Positions 43,747 through 53,846 of a DNA stretch of 64,000 nucleotides are shown here, piece by piece. A program made the translations under genes and the position numbers. The notes under the pieces were generated by a model. The model saw only the letters and a list, made by a program, of their open reading frames with translations. It made no database searches and was not told the DNA's origin. Source of the stretch: Flammeovirga yaeyamensis (GTDB lineage: Bacteria; Bacteroidota; Bacteroidia; Cytophagales; Flammeovirgaceae); the NCBI RefSeq assembly GCF_018736045.1, contig NZ_CP076132.1, forward strand, positions 2,651,501-2,715,500, given 5' to 3'. The stretch's first letter is position 1. Every line of letters starts with the position of its first letter.

Positions 43747-46033
43747 TAGATATTTTATAATAATATGCTTCACTTTTTTACTTTTTGGATGTAGTATCAC
43801 AAAATACATCGAAGAGGATAAAAGTTTTTATACAGGCGCTCAGATAAAATACGATACCCCTGATAGTATTAAGATTGATGAAGATCTCAAGTATATACTA
43901 TCAGAAAATTTATCTATTGCACCTAATAAGAAAAATGCTGCATGGTATCATTTTAAAGCTGAAAATGCGAAAAGACCAAAAGGCTTAAAGAAAGGATTGA
44001 ACAAAGCGTTTGGGGAAAAGCCTGTGTATTACGACGAAAACCTCACGAAAAAAACAGTGGAGCTAATCCAAGCATCACTAAACAACAATGGGTACTTTGG
44101 ATCAAGGGTTAAATACAAAAACATTCAAGATTCAGCGTCAAAATCTACATCAGTTGATTACTATGTTGTGGTAAGAGATAAACCTTATGTCTTAGATAGT
44201 GTGAATTGGAATTTAGAGGATAAAAACCCTTTTAATAGAAAGATTAAAAATTTAAGTAGCAAATCAATTCTAAAAAAAGGAAATCGCTATTCCCTTCAAG
44301 CGTTTAGGGATGAAAGAACAAGAATAAATACGGCACTGAAAGATAGTGGTTATTACTACTTCAGTTCCAACTATTTGATGTTTGATCTAGATTCTGCAAA
44401 TGAAGACAGAACCATTAATGTCTATGCCTATTTCAAGGAAATGCCTGATAAGGTAAAACGCCAATATGAAATTGATACCGTTATTCTACAACCTGATTTT
44501 GACTTAGATGGTTTGAATGTTTCTAAGAGAAATCATCAAAAAGTAGATGTGGATAGTGGGATAGTTTATTATGGTGATCCTGTAAACTTAAAGCCAAAAA
44601 TTCTGAATGAAACACTTCAATTAAGAGCAGGAGAAACCTATTCTAGACATGATCATCAGGCATCATTAAAGCAATTCTCTGGTTTAGGGGTTTTCAAATA
44701 TGTCAATATGGAATTTGAGCCAAAGGAAACTCTAGATCCTTATAAAGGGAAAATGAAAGTGAATGCAAAGATGTCTCAGGTAACCTTGCATTCTGTTTCT
44801 ACAGAATTATCGATGTCTACTTGGTCAACAGGTTACACCGGACCAGAGTTAGACTTTACATGGAAAAATAGAAATACTTTTGGAGGTGCTGAAAGATTCT
44901 CTGTGACACTCTTTACTGGTATACAAAAACAGTTCGGAGGGAATACAAATGGTGTAGATGTGATCTTTTGGTATGGTTTCGATACAAAATTATCTATTCC
45001 AAGAGTAATAGCACCTTTCGATGTTCGACCTGGTGGTGATTTTTATATTCCATATACCAATTTTGGGTTAGGATTTAAAAGATATCACTTTTTCCCGTCT
45101 TATTCACTAAACTATTTCAATACAAGTTATGGTTTTGATTGGAGAACAAACGAAAAAATTAGACATACATTAAACCCTGTTGCTATCAGTTATCAAGCTA
45201 CATCTTCAACCGATGGGACTGATATTGCTGATGCCTTTCCTTCCCTTGCAGAGACATTTAGAAATCAGTTTATATTAGGTTCAAATTATACGTTTGAATA
45301 TGCACCATCATGGGATAAAAAGGTAAGAAACAGTAGTTTTTACTATAAAGGGAACATAGATATTTCAGGTAATATGTGGTATGGTATTATGCAAGCCACA
45401 GGTATTGAAAAAAATCAGGAAACTGGGCAATATCAAATCTTGGGTAATCCTTTCTCTCAATATGTAAAACTGACAAATGATTTAAGATTTTATTTTAAAA
45501 CTACGGAAAAAGGATCCATCGCTACTAGACTTGTTGCAGGTTATTCAGTGCCGTGGGGTAACTCCACATTCCTTCCTTTTGTAAAGCAATATTTTGTTGG
45601 AGGACCTAACTCCCTTAGAGCATTTAGATCAAGAACTCTAGGACCAGGTAGCTATAAACCTTCTGATGATAAAGATGCAAATTCTTTTAGCCAACATGCT
45701 GGTGATATTAAATTAGAAGGTAGTGTAGAGTATCGTTATGATTTACACCAATATTTAAAGTTAGCAGCTTTTGTTGATTATGGTAACGTTTGGTTAGCAT
45801 CCGAAGATCCTGAACGTGAAGGAGGGGAATTTGAAGTAGGAAAAGTCTTAGATGAATTAGCTGTTGGTGGAGGAGTAGGCTTAAGAGTCGATGTTCAATT
45901 CTTTGTTTTACGACTAGATTTTGCCATGCCTTTTAGAGTTCCTTATACTCCAGATGATGGAGATCAATGGGTCATAAAAAAGCCGTCTTGGAATCAACTT
46001 GTATTTAACTTAGCCATTGGATACCCATTCTAA
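43736..46033 (+). CDS. tamL: Lipoprotein BamA/TamA homologue (TamL type)
   Basis: The 765-residue protein starts with a lipoprotein signal ending LLFGC (C19), so it is lipidated rather than a simple signal-peptide barrel. POTRA-like segments occupy about 25-340 (YFGSRVKYKNIQDS, RINTALKDSGYYYFSSNY, QFSGLGVFKYVNMEF). The Omp85 barrel follows, with the loop-6-type motif GGPNSLRAFRSRTLGPGSY (about 623-641) and the final YPF. Bacteroidota carry such lipidated TamA partners of TamB, named TamL. Overlap with tamB by 11 bases strongly supports joint function. A second lipoprotein homologue is encoded at 57930-60479. Confidence 0.9.
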   Translation: MTTNRYFIIICFTFLLFGCSITKYIEEDKSFYTGAQIKYDTPDSIKIDEDLKYILSENLSIAPNKKNAAWYHFKAENAKRPKGLKKGLNKAFGEKPVYYDENLTKKTVELIQASLNNNGYFGSRVKYKNIQDSASKSTSVDYYVVVRDKPYVLDSVNWNLEDKNPFNRKIKNLSSKSILKKGNRYSLQAFRDERTRINTALKDSGYYYFSSNYLMFDLDSANEDRTINVYAYFKEMPDKVKRQYEIDTVILQPDFDLDGLNVSKRNHQKVDVDSGIVYYGDPVNLKPKILNETLQLRAGETYSRHDHQASLKQFSGLGVFKYVNMEFEPKETLDPYKGKMKVNAKMSQVTLHSVSTELSMSTWSTGYTGPELDFTWKNRNTFGGAERFSVTLFTGIQKQFGGNTNGVDVIFWYGFDTKLSIPRVIAPFDVRPGGDFYIPYTNFGLGFKRYHFFPSYSLNYFNTSYGFDWRTNEKIRHTLNPVAISYQATSSTDGTDIADAFPSLAETFRNQFILGSNYTFEYAPSWDKKVRNSSFYYKGNIDISGNMWYGIMQATGIEKNQETGQYQILGNPFSQYVKLTNDLRFYFKTTEKGSIATRLVAGYSVPWGNSTFLPFVKQYFVGGPNSLRAFRSRTLGPGSYKPSDDKDANSFSQHAGDIKLEGSVEYRYDLHQYLKLAAFVDYGNVWLASEDPEREGGEFEVGKVLDELAVGGGVGLRVDVQFFVLRLDFAMPFRVPYTPDDGDQWVIKKPSWNQLVFNLAIGYPF

Positions 46034-46094
46034 ATCAATTTTAAAGGTTATATTTTACTATTAAGCGTATACTTTTTTAGCAAATAATATTTTA

Positions 46095-46119
46095 AACCTA
46101 ATTTTATTTAAATTAGGTT
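46095..46119 (+). other. Hairpin after tamL (not a canonical terminator)
   Basis: A perfect 10-bp stem (46095-46104 with 46110-46119) with a 5-nt loop lies 61 nt after the tamL stop but lacks a T-tract. It may still mark the end of the tamB-tamL transcript. Confidence 0.4.
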
Positions 46120-46279
46120 GAAGAATTATCTGTTTATAATATTATTTCAAAATAGGATCATTAAATTGTAGTGAAGAATAAATAATTGTCTTATCAAATT
46201 GATATTACTGCTTATAATTAATTTTTTCTATTTTTATAAACAGAAGACAAAAATTGTTTTGACTCTTTTATTTTTTTAG

Positions 46280-47950
46280 ATGCTTTTTTCCACCAAAGTA
46301 AAAAATATACAACGACTTCAGCAAATCATTAAAATCTTGTTGAAATACGGATTTGAAGATGTAGTTTCAACTACTTCTTTAAAACGTTTTGTACCTATTG
46401 ATGATTGGAAAAGAGATAATAAACCTGTACTTAAGTTTAGTCGTGCTGAAAGGTTTAGACTTGTAGTAGAAGAATTAGGTCCAACCTTTATTAAGTTTGC
46501 TCAAACTCTAAGTAATCGTCCTGATATTTTACCTCAAGATTTAATTGAGGAATTCCAAAAATTACAGGACAATGTCCCTCCATTTTCAGAAGAAGAAGCG
46601 ATAGCCATTGTCGAAAAAGAAACAGGAATGAATCTTAACGATTTTGTATCCTTTTTTGATAATAAACCACTTGGTGCTGCCAGTATCGGTCAAGTTCACC
46701 GTGCTCGCTTAAAAGATGGGAAAGATGTTGTATTAAAAATTCAACGTCCGGGTGCTTACGAGCAAATCCTTACTGACTTGAGGCTATTAAAAGAATTCGT
46801 AAAACATACGCATGCTTTTTTCCTTAGACACGGACTTTTAAATCCAGATGAAGTAGTTGAAACTTTTGAGGAGAGTATAGTTAGTGAATTGGATTATACA
46901 ATAGAAGCTAAAAATCTAGTTCAGTTTAGGAGAGCAAATAAAGATAAAGATCATGTTCATATTCCCTATGCTCATTTAGAGTATACCACGAAAAAATTAT
47001 TAGTGATGGAATATGTAAGTGGTTGCAAAATCACTGATGTTAGAACTATTAAATCCTGGGGGCTTTCATTAAAAGATGTTGCTACTTCGGGAATGAATAT
47101 ATATTTAGATCAAATTTTTGAGCAGGGATTTTTCCATGCAGATCCGCATCCAGGTAATGTCCTGGTACGACCTGATGGAAAAATTATTCTTATTGATTTC
47201 GGTATGATTGGCCGATTATCTAAATATCAACGATTTGGTCTTGCTAATTTCTTGGCTTCAATGTCTCGAAATGATGCTAGAGGAATGGCACTTCACTTGA
47301 GGCGCATTGCAAAAGAAACTGATCATGAAGACAGTAAAGCACTAGAACAAGATTTAAACAACATGGTTGATCGTTACTATACTCATGGTAACGAAGACGC
47401 TACAATGGCTGAGGTAACCACTGCTTTACAAGAAATTATTTACAAGCATAGCCTTGCTGTACCCGGTTCAATATTTCTCATTTTACGTGCCTTAGCTATT
47501 TTAGAAGGTATTATAAATGTTATTTCACCAGATTTAGAGGTTTTACCTGAAATTGAACCGTACGCAAAAAAATTGGCTCAAGAACAATTCTCATTTAAGA
47601 ATTTAAGCTCAGACTTTTATTATACTTTTTACCAATTATCTTCTTTATTCTACAATCTTCCTATGGAAGTGAGGTATATTTTAAAGAAAACGAGAACAGG
47701 TAAATTGTCTATAAACATTGATCACAAAGGATTGGAACCACTCATTCAACAAAGAAAAGAAGCTGCTTCTAACTTAAATATTGTGATCTTAATATCTGCT
47801 TTATTGGTTACCTCAGCATTAATCATGAATGCTCCAATTCCATATTCAAGTAGAAATTTTCTTGGAATGCCTTTTCTTAGTACAATTGGCTTTCTAAGTG
47901 CATTTTTCATGATTATTTATTTAGTTATTAAACCAAAAAATAAAATATAA
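46280..47950 (+). CDS. ubiB: UbiB/AarF/ABC1 family kinase-like protein
   Basis: UbiB-family proteins are atypical kinase-fold ATPases linked to quinone synthesis or lipid handling. The 556-residue protein has the N-terminal KxGQ region (GPTFIKFAQTLSNRPDILP, about 67-85; the motif reads KFAQ), the alanine-rich loop LGAASIGQVHRARL (about 131-144), lysine in VVLKIQRPG, the catalytic part FFHADPHPGNVLVRPDG and the DFG motif (LIDFGMIG). Two membrane helices close the protein (IVILISALLVTSALIM and STIGFLSAFFMIIYLVI). The HIT gene begins at the very next base. Confidence 0.93.
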   Translation: MLFSTKVKNIQRLQQIIKILLKYGFEDVVSTTSLKRFVPIDDWKRDNKPVLKFSRAERFRLVVEELGPTFIKFAQTLSNRPDILPQDLIEEFQKLQDNVPPFSEEEAIAIVEKETGMNLNDFVSFFDNKPLGAASIGQVHRARLKDGKDVVLKIQRPGAYEQILTDLRLLKEFVKHTHAFFLRHGLLNPDEVVETFEESIVSELDYTIEAKNLVQFRRANKDKDHVHIPYAHLEYTTKKLLVMEYVSGCKITDVRTIKSWGLSLKDVATSGMNIYLDQIFEQGFFHADPHPGNVLVRPDGKIILIDFGMIGRLSKYQRFGLANFLASMSRNDARGMALHLRRIAKETDHEDSKALEQDLNNMVDRYYTHGNEDATMAEVTTALQEIIYKHSLAVPGSIFLILRALAILEGIINVISPDLEVLPEIEPYAKKLAQEQFSFKNLSSDFYYTFYQLSSLFYNLPMEVRYILKKTRTGKLSINIDHKGLEPLIQQRKEAASNLNIVILISALLVTSALIMNAPIPYSSRNFLGMPFLSTIGFLSAFFMIIYLVIKPKNKI

Positions 47951-48340
47951 ATGGCATCTATTTTTACAAAAATCATAGCAGGAGACATCCCTTCACATAA
48001 AGTTTATGAAGATGAAAACTATTATGCTTTTTTAGATATATTTCCGGTACAAAAGGGGCATACACTCATCGTTCCTAAAAAAGAAGTGGACGATATGTTT
48101 GATTTAGATGATGAAACATTAGCAGGCTTATATGTAGCAGCTAAGAAAGTTTCAAAAGCAATAAAAGCAGTATTCCCATGTAATAGAGTAGGACATGCTG
48201 TTATTGGATTAGAAGTACCTCATGCACATATGCACTTAATTCCTATTAATGGAATGTCTGATATGAATTTTGAGCATAAATTAAAATTAGACAATGAGGA
48301 GTTAGCAGAGATTGCATCAAAAATTAGAGAACAATTATAA
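47951..48340 (+). CDS. HIT family protein
   Basis: The 129-residue protein is a histidine-triad nucleotide hydrolase: ASIFTKIIAGDIPSHKVYEDENYYAFLDI, FPVQKGHTLIVPK and the triad PHAHMHLIPI with the nucleophile histidine. HIT enzymes cleave adenosine phosphoramidates or nucleotide polyphosphates. Its start touches the ubiB stop and ligA begins 20 nt after it, so it sits inside a ubiB-HIT-ligA-DUF6913 operon. The exact substrate is unknown. Confidence 0.93.
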   Translation: MASIFTKIIAGDIPSHKVYEDENYYAFLDIFPVQKGHTLIVPKKEVDDMFDLDDETLAGLYVAAKKVSKAIKAVFPCNRVGHAVIGLEVPHAHMHLIPINGMSDMNFEHKLKLDNEELAEIASKIREQL

Positions 48341-48357
48341 TTAAGGAAATCTCATAG

Positions 48358-50382
<2,025 letters not shown>

Positions 50383-50384
50383 GA

Positions 50385-50930
50385 ATGATTGAACTTTTTA
50401 AAAATAAATTAATTGGTAATCAATTAATAAACAAACGATTAGATAAAGATAGAAAGCATCATAATAAATTTCCCCTGAATGATGCCAAATCTATTGGGCT
50501 TATATTTTATATAAAAGACAGTGAACAATTAAGGTCTACTTTGAATGAAAGTAAAATAGTAGATAAAATTTTCCCAAAAGGGGTAAAAAATATTGAGTTT
50601 ATTTTTATTACAGAAGAGAAAAAAATAGAATTTGATGTTCCTTTCGGTTATAAAATAATTCCACTTTCAAAAGTAAATTGGAATAAGAAAAATCCTGAAT
50701 CGAATATTGAGAATTTTATTAAAAAAGAATTCGATTATTTGTTTTCTTTTACTTATGGTGTTTCTAAAATTCTTGATCAATTAGTTTCACAATCTTATGC
50801 CATTTGTAGAGTGGCTTTGGGTGAGCATCAAGATGTGGATTCACACGAAATGAAATTAACTTATGATCAAGTTTCATTTACAGAAAGGATAAGAGAAGCA
50901 GTAGATATTTTACATCGAATGCATAAATAA
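50385..50930 (+). CDS. DUF6913-like small protein
   Basis: The 181-residue protein has segments KSIGLIFYIKDSEQLRST, IEFIFITEEKK, an internal VNWNKKNPESNIENFIKKEFDYLFSF and the C-terminal stretch ILDQLVSQSYAICRVAL. This pattern matches a Bacteroidota family of unknown function annotated DUF6913, though I recall the match rather than compute it. No signal peptide is visible. It is the last gene of the ubiB-HIT-ligA operon and ends at a strong two-way terminator. Confidence 0.75.
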   Translation: MIELFKNKLIGNQLINKRLDKDRKHHNKFPLNDAKSIGLIFYIKDSEQLRSTLNESKIVDKIFPKGVKNIEFIFITEEKKIEFDVPFGYKIIPLSKVNWNKKNPESNIENFIKKEFDYLFSFTYGVSKILDQLVSQSYAICRVALGEHQDVDSHEMKLTYDQVSFTERIREAVDILHRMHK

Positions 50931-50967
50931 AAAAAGGGGATGTTGTTAGAAACATCCCCTTTTTTTG
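50931..50967. terminator. Two-way terminator between DUF6913 gene and Hc1-like gene
   Basis: A perfect 14-bp stem (50931-50944 with 50951-50964) has a 6-nt loop. A-tract on the left and T-tract on the right allow use by both convergent genes. Confidence 0.93.
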
Positions 50968-50987
50968 TCGTGTGATCCAAACAGGAA

Positions 50988-51164
50988 TTAACCGTTGTTT
51001 TTGATCTCTTGGATTTCAAGACGGATATCTTGAGCAAGTTTTTTGATGTCTTGCATGTTTTTTCTTACGCGAGTTCCAGCCGCTGCAACTTTGTTGTTGT
51101 AGAATTTTTGAGCGTCCTCTTCAGTTTGTTGGATAAGCTCTTTTAGTTCTGTGAATTTGTCCAT
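50988..51164 (-). CDS. Hc1-like histone H1 family small protein
   Basis: A 58-residue frame on the minus strand reads MDKFTELKELIQQTEED, then AQKFYNNKVAAAGTRVRKNMQDIKK and an amphipathic end LAQDIRLEIQEIKNNG. The GTRVRKxMQDIKxLAQxIR block is the hallmark of the short Hc1-type (histone H1-like) proteins found throughout Bacteroidota. It is helical, with basic and acidic faces, and presumably binds DNA or helps compact the nucleoid (inferred from the family). It shares a two-way terminator with the convergent operon. Codon use (AAC, CGC/CGT, GGT) is that of a well-expressed gene. Confidence 0.9.
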   Translation of the reverse strand: MDKFTELKELIQQTEEDAQKFYNNKVAAAGTRVRKNMQDIKKLAQDIRLEIQEIKNNG

Positions 51165-51248
51165 TTTACTAAAAAATTTCTATCGATGAATTAAAATATA
51201 TATACCCCAATTTATACAATTTCTTTTAAATAGCACAATTTTAGGGCA

Positions 51249-51297
51249 CAAAAAAAAGGATAAAACCTCGTTTTTTATACGAAAATCCTATCCTTTT
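51249..51297 (-). terminator. Terminator of the CFAT/SPT-like gene
   Basis: A 9-bp stem (51254-51262 with 51289-51297) encloses a larger loop with a small inner hairpin and runs on the minus strand into T residues (plus-strand A-tract from 51250). Confidence 0.78.
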
Positions 51298-51321
51298 AAT
51301 ATCAAATTGAATCTTAATTAA

Positions 51322-52566
51322 CTAAGAGAAAATTTGTGGTTCTGCTTTCGCATACTCACCAGATTCAAGTTTATGTTTAACTGCTTTAAAAGCTGTAATT
51401 GTCTCTTCAACATCAGCAAGAGAGTGAGATGCTGTAGGAATTAAGCGTAACATGATTACGTCTTTTGGAACTACAGGGTAAACTACAACTGAACAGAAAA
51501 TATTATAGTTTTCTCTCAAGTCCATAATCATGTTTACCGCCTCGTTTTGACCACCTTGTAAGAATACTGGAGTAACAGGAGTATCTGTTTCACCGATATT
51601 AAAACCGTTCTTAGTCAAACCGTCTTGTAACGCAGTAGAAATTTCCCAAAGTTTGTCTTTCAACTCTGGCATTGTACGTAACATCTCTAAACGCTTCAAG
51701 TTACCTTTTACCAATGGCATAGGTAAAGTTTTGGCGAAAATTTGAGAACGAGTGTTGTATCTTAAATACTCAATCACTTGCTCGTCAGAAGAAATGAATG
51801 CACCTACTGAAGCCATTGACTTAGCGAAAGTAGAGAAGTAAATATCAATTTTATCTTGACATCCTTGCTCTTCACCAGCACCAGCACCAGTTTTTCCTAA
51901 AGTACCAAATCCGTGAGCGTCGTCTACCAACATACGGAATTGATATTTATCTTTTAAATCTGCGATTTCTTTCAATTTACCTTGATCACCAAGCATACCG
52001 AATACACCTTCAGTAATCAAAAGAATTGCACCACCAGTTTGTTCAACTAGTTTAGTTGCTCTTTGTAGTTGTTTTTCACAGTTCTCGATATCATTGTGAG
52101 GGAATACAAATCTTTTACCAACATGCATTCTCAAACCATCAATAATACAAGCGTGACATTCTGAATCGTATACTACAACGTCTTTTCTGTCAATTAATGC
52201 ATCGATAACTGACATGATACCTTGGTAACCGAAGTTTAAAACCATTGTATCCTCTTTACCAACGAAAGAACTTAATTCTGATTCAAATTCTTCGATAAGG
52301 TTAGAGTTACCAGACATCATACGTGCACCCATTGGGTATGCCAAACCATATTCAGCAGCCGCGTCAGCATCAACTTTTCTAATTTCAGGGTGGTTTGCTA
52401 AACCAAGATAGTTGTTCAAACTCCACGTCAATACTTCTTTTCCTCTGAAGGTCATGCGAGGAGCAATTTCTCCTTCAAGTTTAGGGAAAGCATAATAACC
52501 ATGAGCCATTTTGGAATGTGACCCTAGCGGTCCTCTATCCTGAAGAAGTTTTTCAAATAAATCCAC
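51322..52566 (-). CDS. PLP-dependent alpha-oxoamine synthase (cysteate acyltransferase / serine palmitoyltransferase-like)
   Basis: The 414-residue enzyme belongs to the alpha-oxoamine synthase family (serine palmitoyltransferase, 2-amino-3-ketobutyrate ligase, AONS), which condenses an amino acid with an acyl-thioester. The PLP lysine is K249 (STFAKS), the aspartate D216 in LVDDAHGFG, and the ring-stacking histidine H138 in DSECHAC. In Cytophagales this form most likely joins cysteate (sulfonolipids/capnine) or serine (sphingolipids) with a fatty acyl group. Which amino acid is used cannot be decided here; no bioF or kbl neighbours argue for biotin or threonine metabolism. Codon use suggests high expression. 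Confidence 0.85.
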   Translation of the reverse strand: MDLFEKLLQDRGPLGSHSKMAHGYYAFPKLEGEIAPRMTFRGKEVLTWSLNNYLGLANHPEIRKVDADAAAEYGLAYPMGARMMSGNSNLIEEFESELSSFVGKEDTMVLNFGYQGIMSVIDALIDRKDVVVYDSECHACIIDGLRMHVGKRFVFPHNDIENCEKQLQRATKLVEQTGGAILLITEGVFGMLGDQGKLKEIADLKDKYQFRMLVDDAHGFGTLGKTGAGAGEEQGCQDKIDIYFSTFAKSMASVGAFISSDEQVIEYLRYNTRSQIFAKTLPMPLVKGNLKRLEMLRTMPELKDKLWEISTALQDGLTKNGFNIGETDTPVTPVFLQGGQNEAVNMIMDLRENYNIFCSVVVYPVVPKDVIMLRLIPTASHSLADVEETITAFKAVKHKLESGEYAKAEPQIFS

Positions 52567-52759
52567 GATATAGTCTTATTTTAATGTTTGAAACATTATT
52601 ATAATTACAATCTTAATGTTAGAAAAATTTATAATATCGATCAATGGATAGATAATTAAGCGTGTTTTTCTAAACGCAAATACAAAAATCGTTTATTTAA
52701 CCTTTATACGGGTAATAATCTGCTTTCATTTAAGAATTCTTAACAAAAATTAGAGGCAT

Positions 52760-53755
52760 TTATTTTAATGTAAGGCCTAAACCCACATTTATTTGATGTG
52801 ACCACCCATAAGTGTAATCACCATTAAGATAAACTAAACCAATTTTAAACATCAAACCTGCACTAAATTTCCAAGATTGTAACCTATATATATCAAGTAC
52901 TCCGTCTGTAGGTATGTTTAATGATTCTTCGGTTAATTGTAATAAGGTATAATTGCCGTTTAATAAAGTTTCATTTTTAGTGTAAACATAACCTGCGCTT
53001 GTATATATAGTGAGTAGGGGGAATGTTTTAGAAAGCATACATTCAAAATTACCGCCTTTGGTTTCAAACTGAAGGAATCCAGGATCAACAACCGGAGCAA
53101 CTTGTGAATTTTGAAGAGGATATTGTCCTTCTAACTGTGTATAGCCAGCAAATAAACTTAGATCAAATGGCGACTTTTCTTTAAAAAACCATTGGGCAAT
53201 ATTGTGTTTAATACCTGTTCCCCACATTTTAACGACAATCCCATTGTATTCCACTTTTGGAAAAAGCCTACCAATTAATTCAGTATTCTTTCCTACACCA
53301 AGTCCAAACTTTATAGAAGGTAGTAATGCATAGTTTATATTAATACCCCGTGTTGCCGGAATCACGGCCTCTGAACCATCATCATTCATAATTCCAATTA
53401 CAGATTCTTGAGTATTACTACCAAAAAAGGTAGGTAAACTATTATCTCCTGAAATAACTCTTACTCCTTGAATATCATCTACTCGATAATATAAAGCATT
53501 ATCAGGTAAAATAACTCCTGCATTAGATATTGATATATCAAAGCCAATCGGTCTGTGAGGGCGTGCAGTATACATCCAACCCAAACTTGTAGACCATGCA
53601 TAACTTTGGGAGAGGGGAGTGGCATATCTTCTAAATACTTCTAGACTCCTTTGCTGAGCCATAGGACCTTTAGTCGCAAATAGAGATAATACATCCTGAG
53701 AAAAAATAGGATGTGAACAAGAGATGACGACTATTAAGAGTAGTAATTTTTTCAA
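52760..53755 (-). CDS. DUF6588-like secreted outer-membrane-associated protein
   Basis: The 331-residue protein has a signal peptide (MKKLLLLIVVISCSHPIFSQ) and amphipathic strands: WSTSLGWMYTARPHRPIGFDISIS near the N-terminus, SIKFGLGVGKNTELIGRLFPKV in the middle, and the terminal GLVYLNGDYTYGWSHQINVGLGLTLK. This looks like a small outer-membrane barrel of the Bacteroidota family annotated DUF6588 (recall, not computed). Function is unknown. It is divergent from the HTH/nuclease-fold gene, sharing a 91-nt intergenic region. Confidence 0.75.
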   Translation of the reverse strand: MKKLLLLIVVISCSHPIFSQDVLSLFATKGPMAQQRSLEVFRRYATPLSQSYAWSTSLGWMYTARPHRPIGFDISISNAGVILPDNALYYRVDDIQGVRVISGDNSLPTFFGSNTQESVIGIMNDDGSEAVIPATRGININYALLPSIKFGLGVGKNTELIGRLFPKVEYNGIVVKMWGTGIKHNIAQWFFKEKSPFDLSLFAGYTQLEGQYPLQNSQVAPVVDPGFLQFETKGGNFECMLSKTFPLLTIYTSAGYVYTKNETLLNGNYTLLQLTEESLNIPTDGVLDIYRLQSWKFSAGLMFKIGLVYLNGDYTYGWSHQINVGLGLTLK

Positions 53756-53830
53756 AATGATTATTGTATAACCGAAAATACAAAAAAGGTTAGAAAATGA
53801 TAATAAAAAGGTTGATTTTATTGATATATA

Positions 53831-53845
53831 GTTGCAACTTGCAAC
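53831..53845. promoter_or_regulatory. Palindrome directly before the HTH/nuclease-fold gene
   Basis: GTTGCA-ACT-TGCAAC is a perfect 6-3-6 dyad ending one base before the ATG at 53847. It overlaps a -7-like sequence TATAGTTG (53827-53834), so a bound protein would block transcription. Autoregulation by the adjacent gene's N-terminal helix-turn-helix is an inference. Confidence 0.55.
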
Positions 53846-53846
53846 T

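Noticed and set aside
52583-52597. Short dyad AATGTT-TGA-AACATT upstream of the CFAT/SPT-like gene
   Set aside because: Only six AT-rich base pairs, with no promoter element overlapping it; too weak to call an operator.
53832-53846. TTG start five codons before ATG 53847
   Set aside because: It would place the start inside the palindrome, and the ATG gives a normal beginning.
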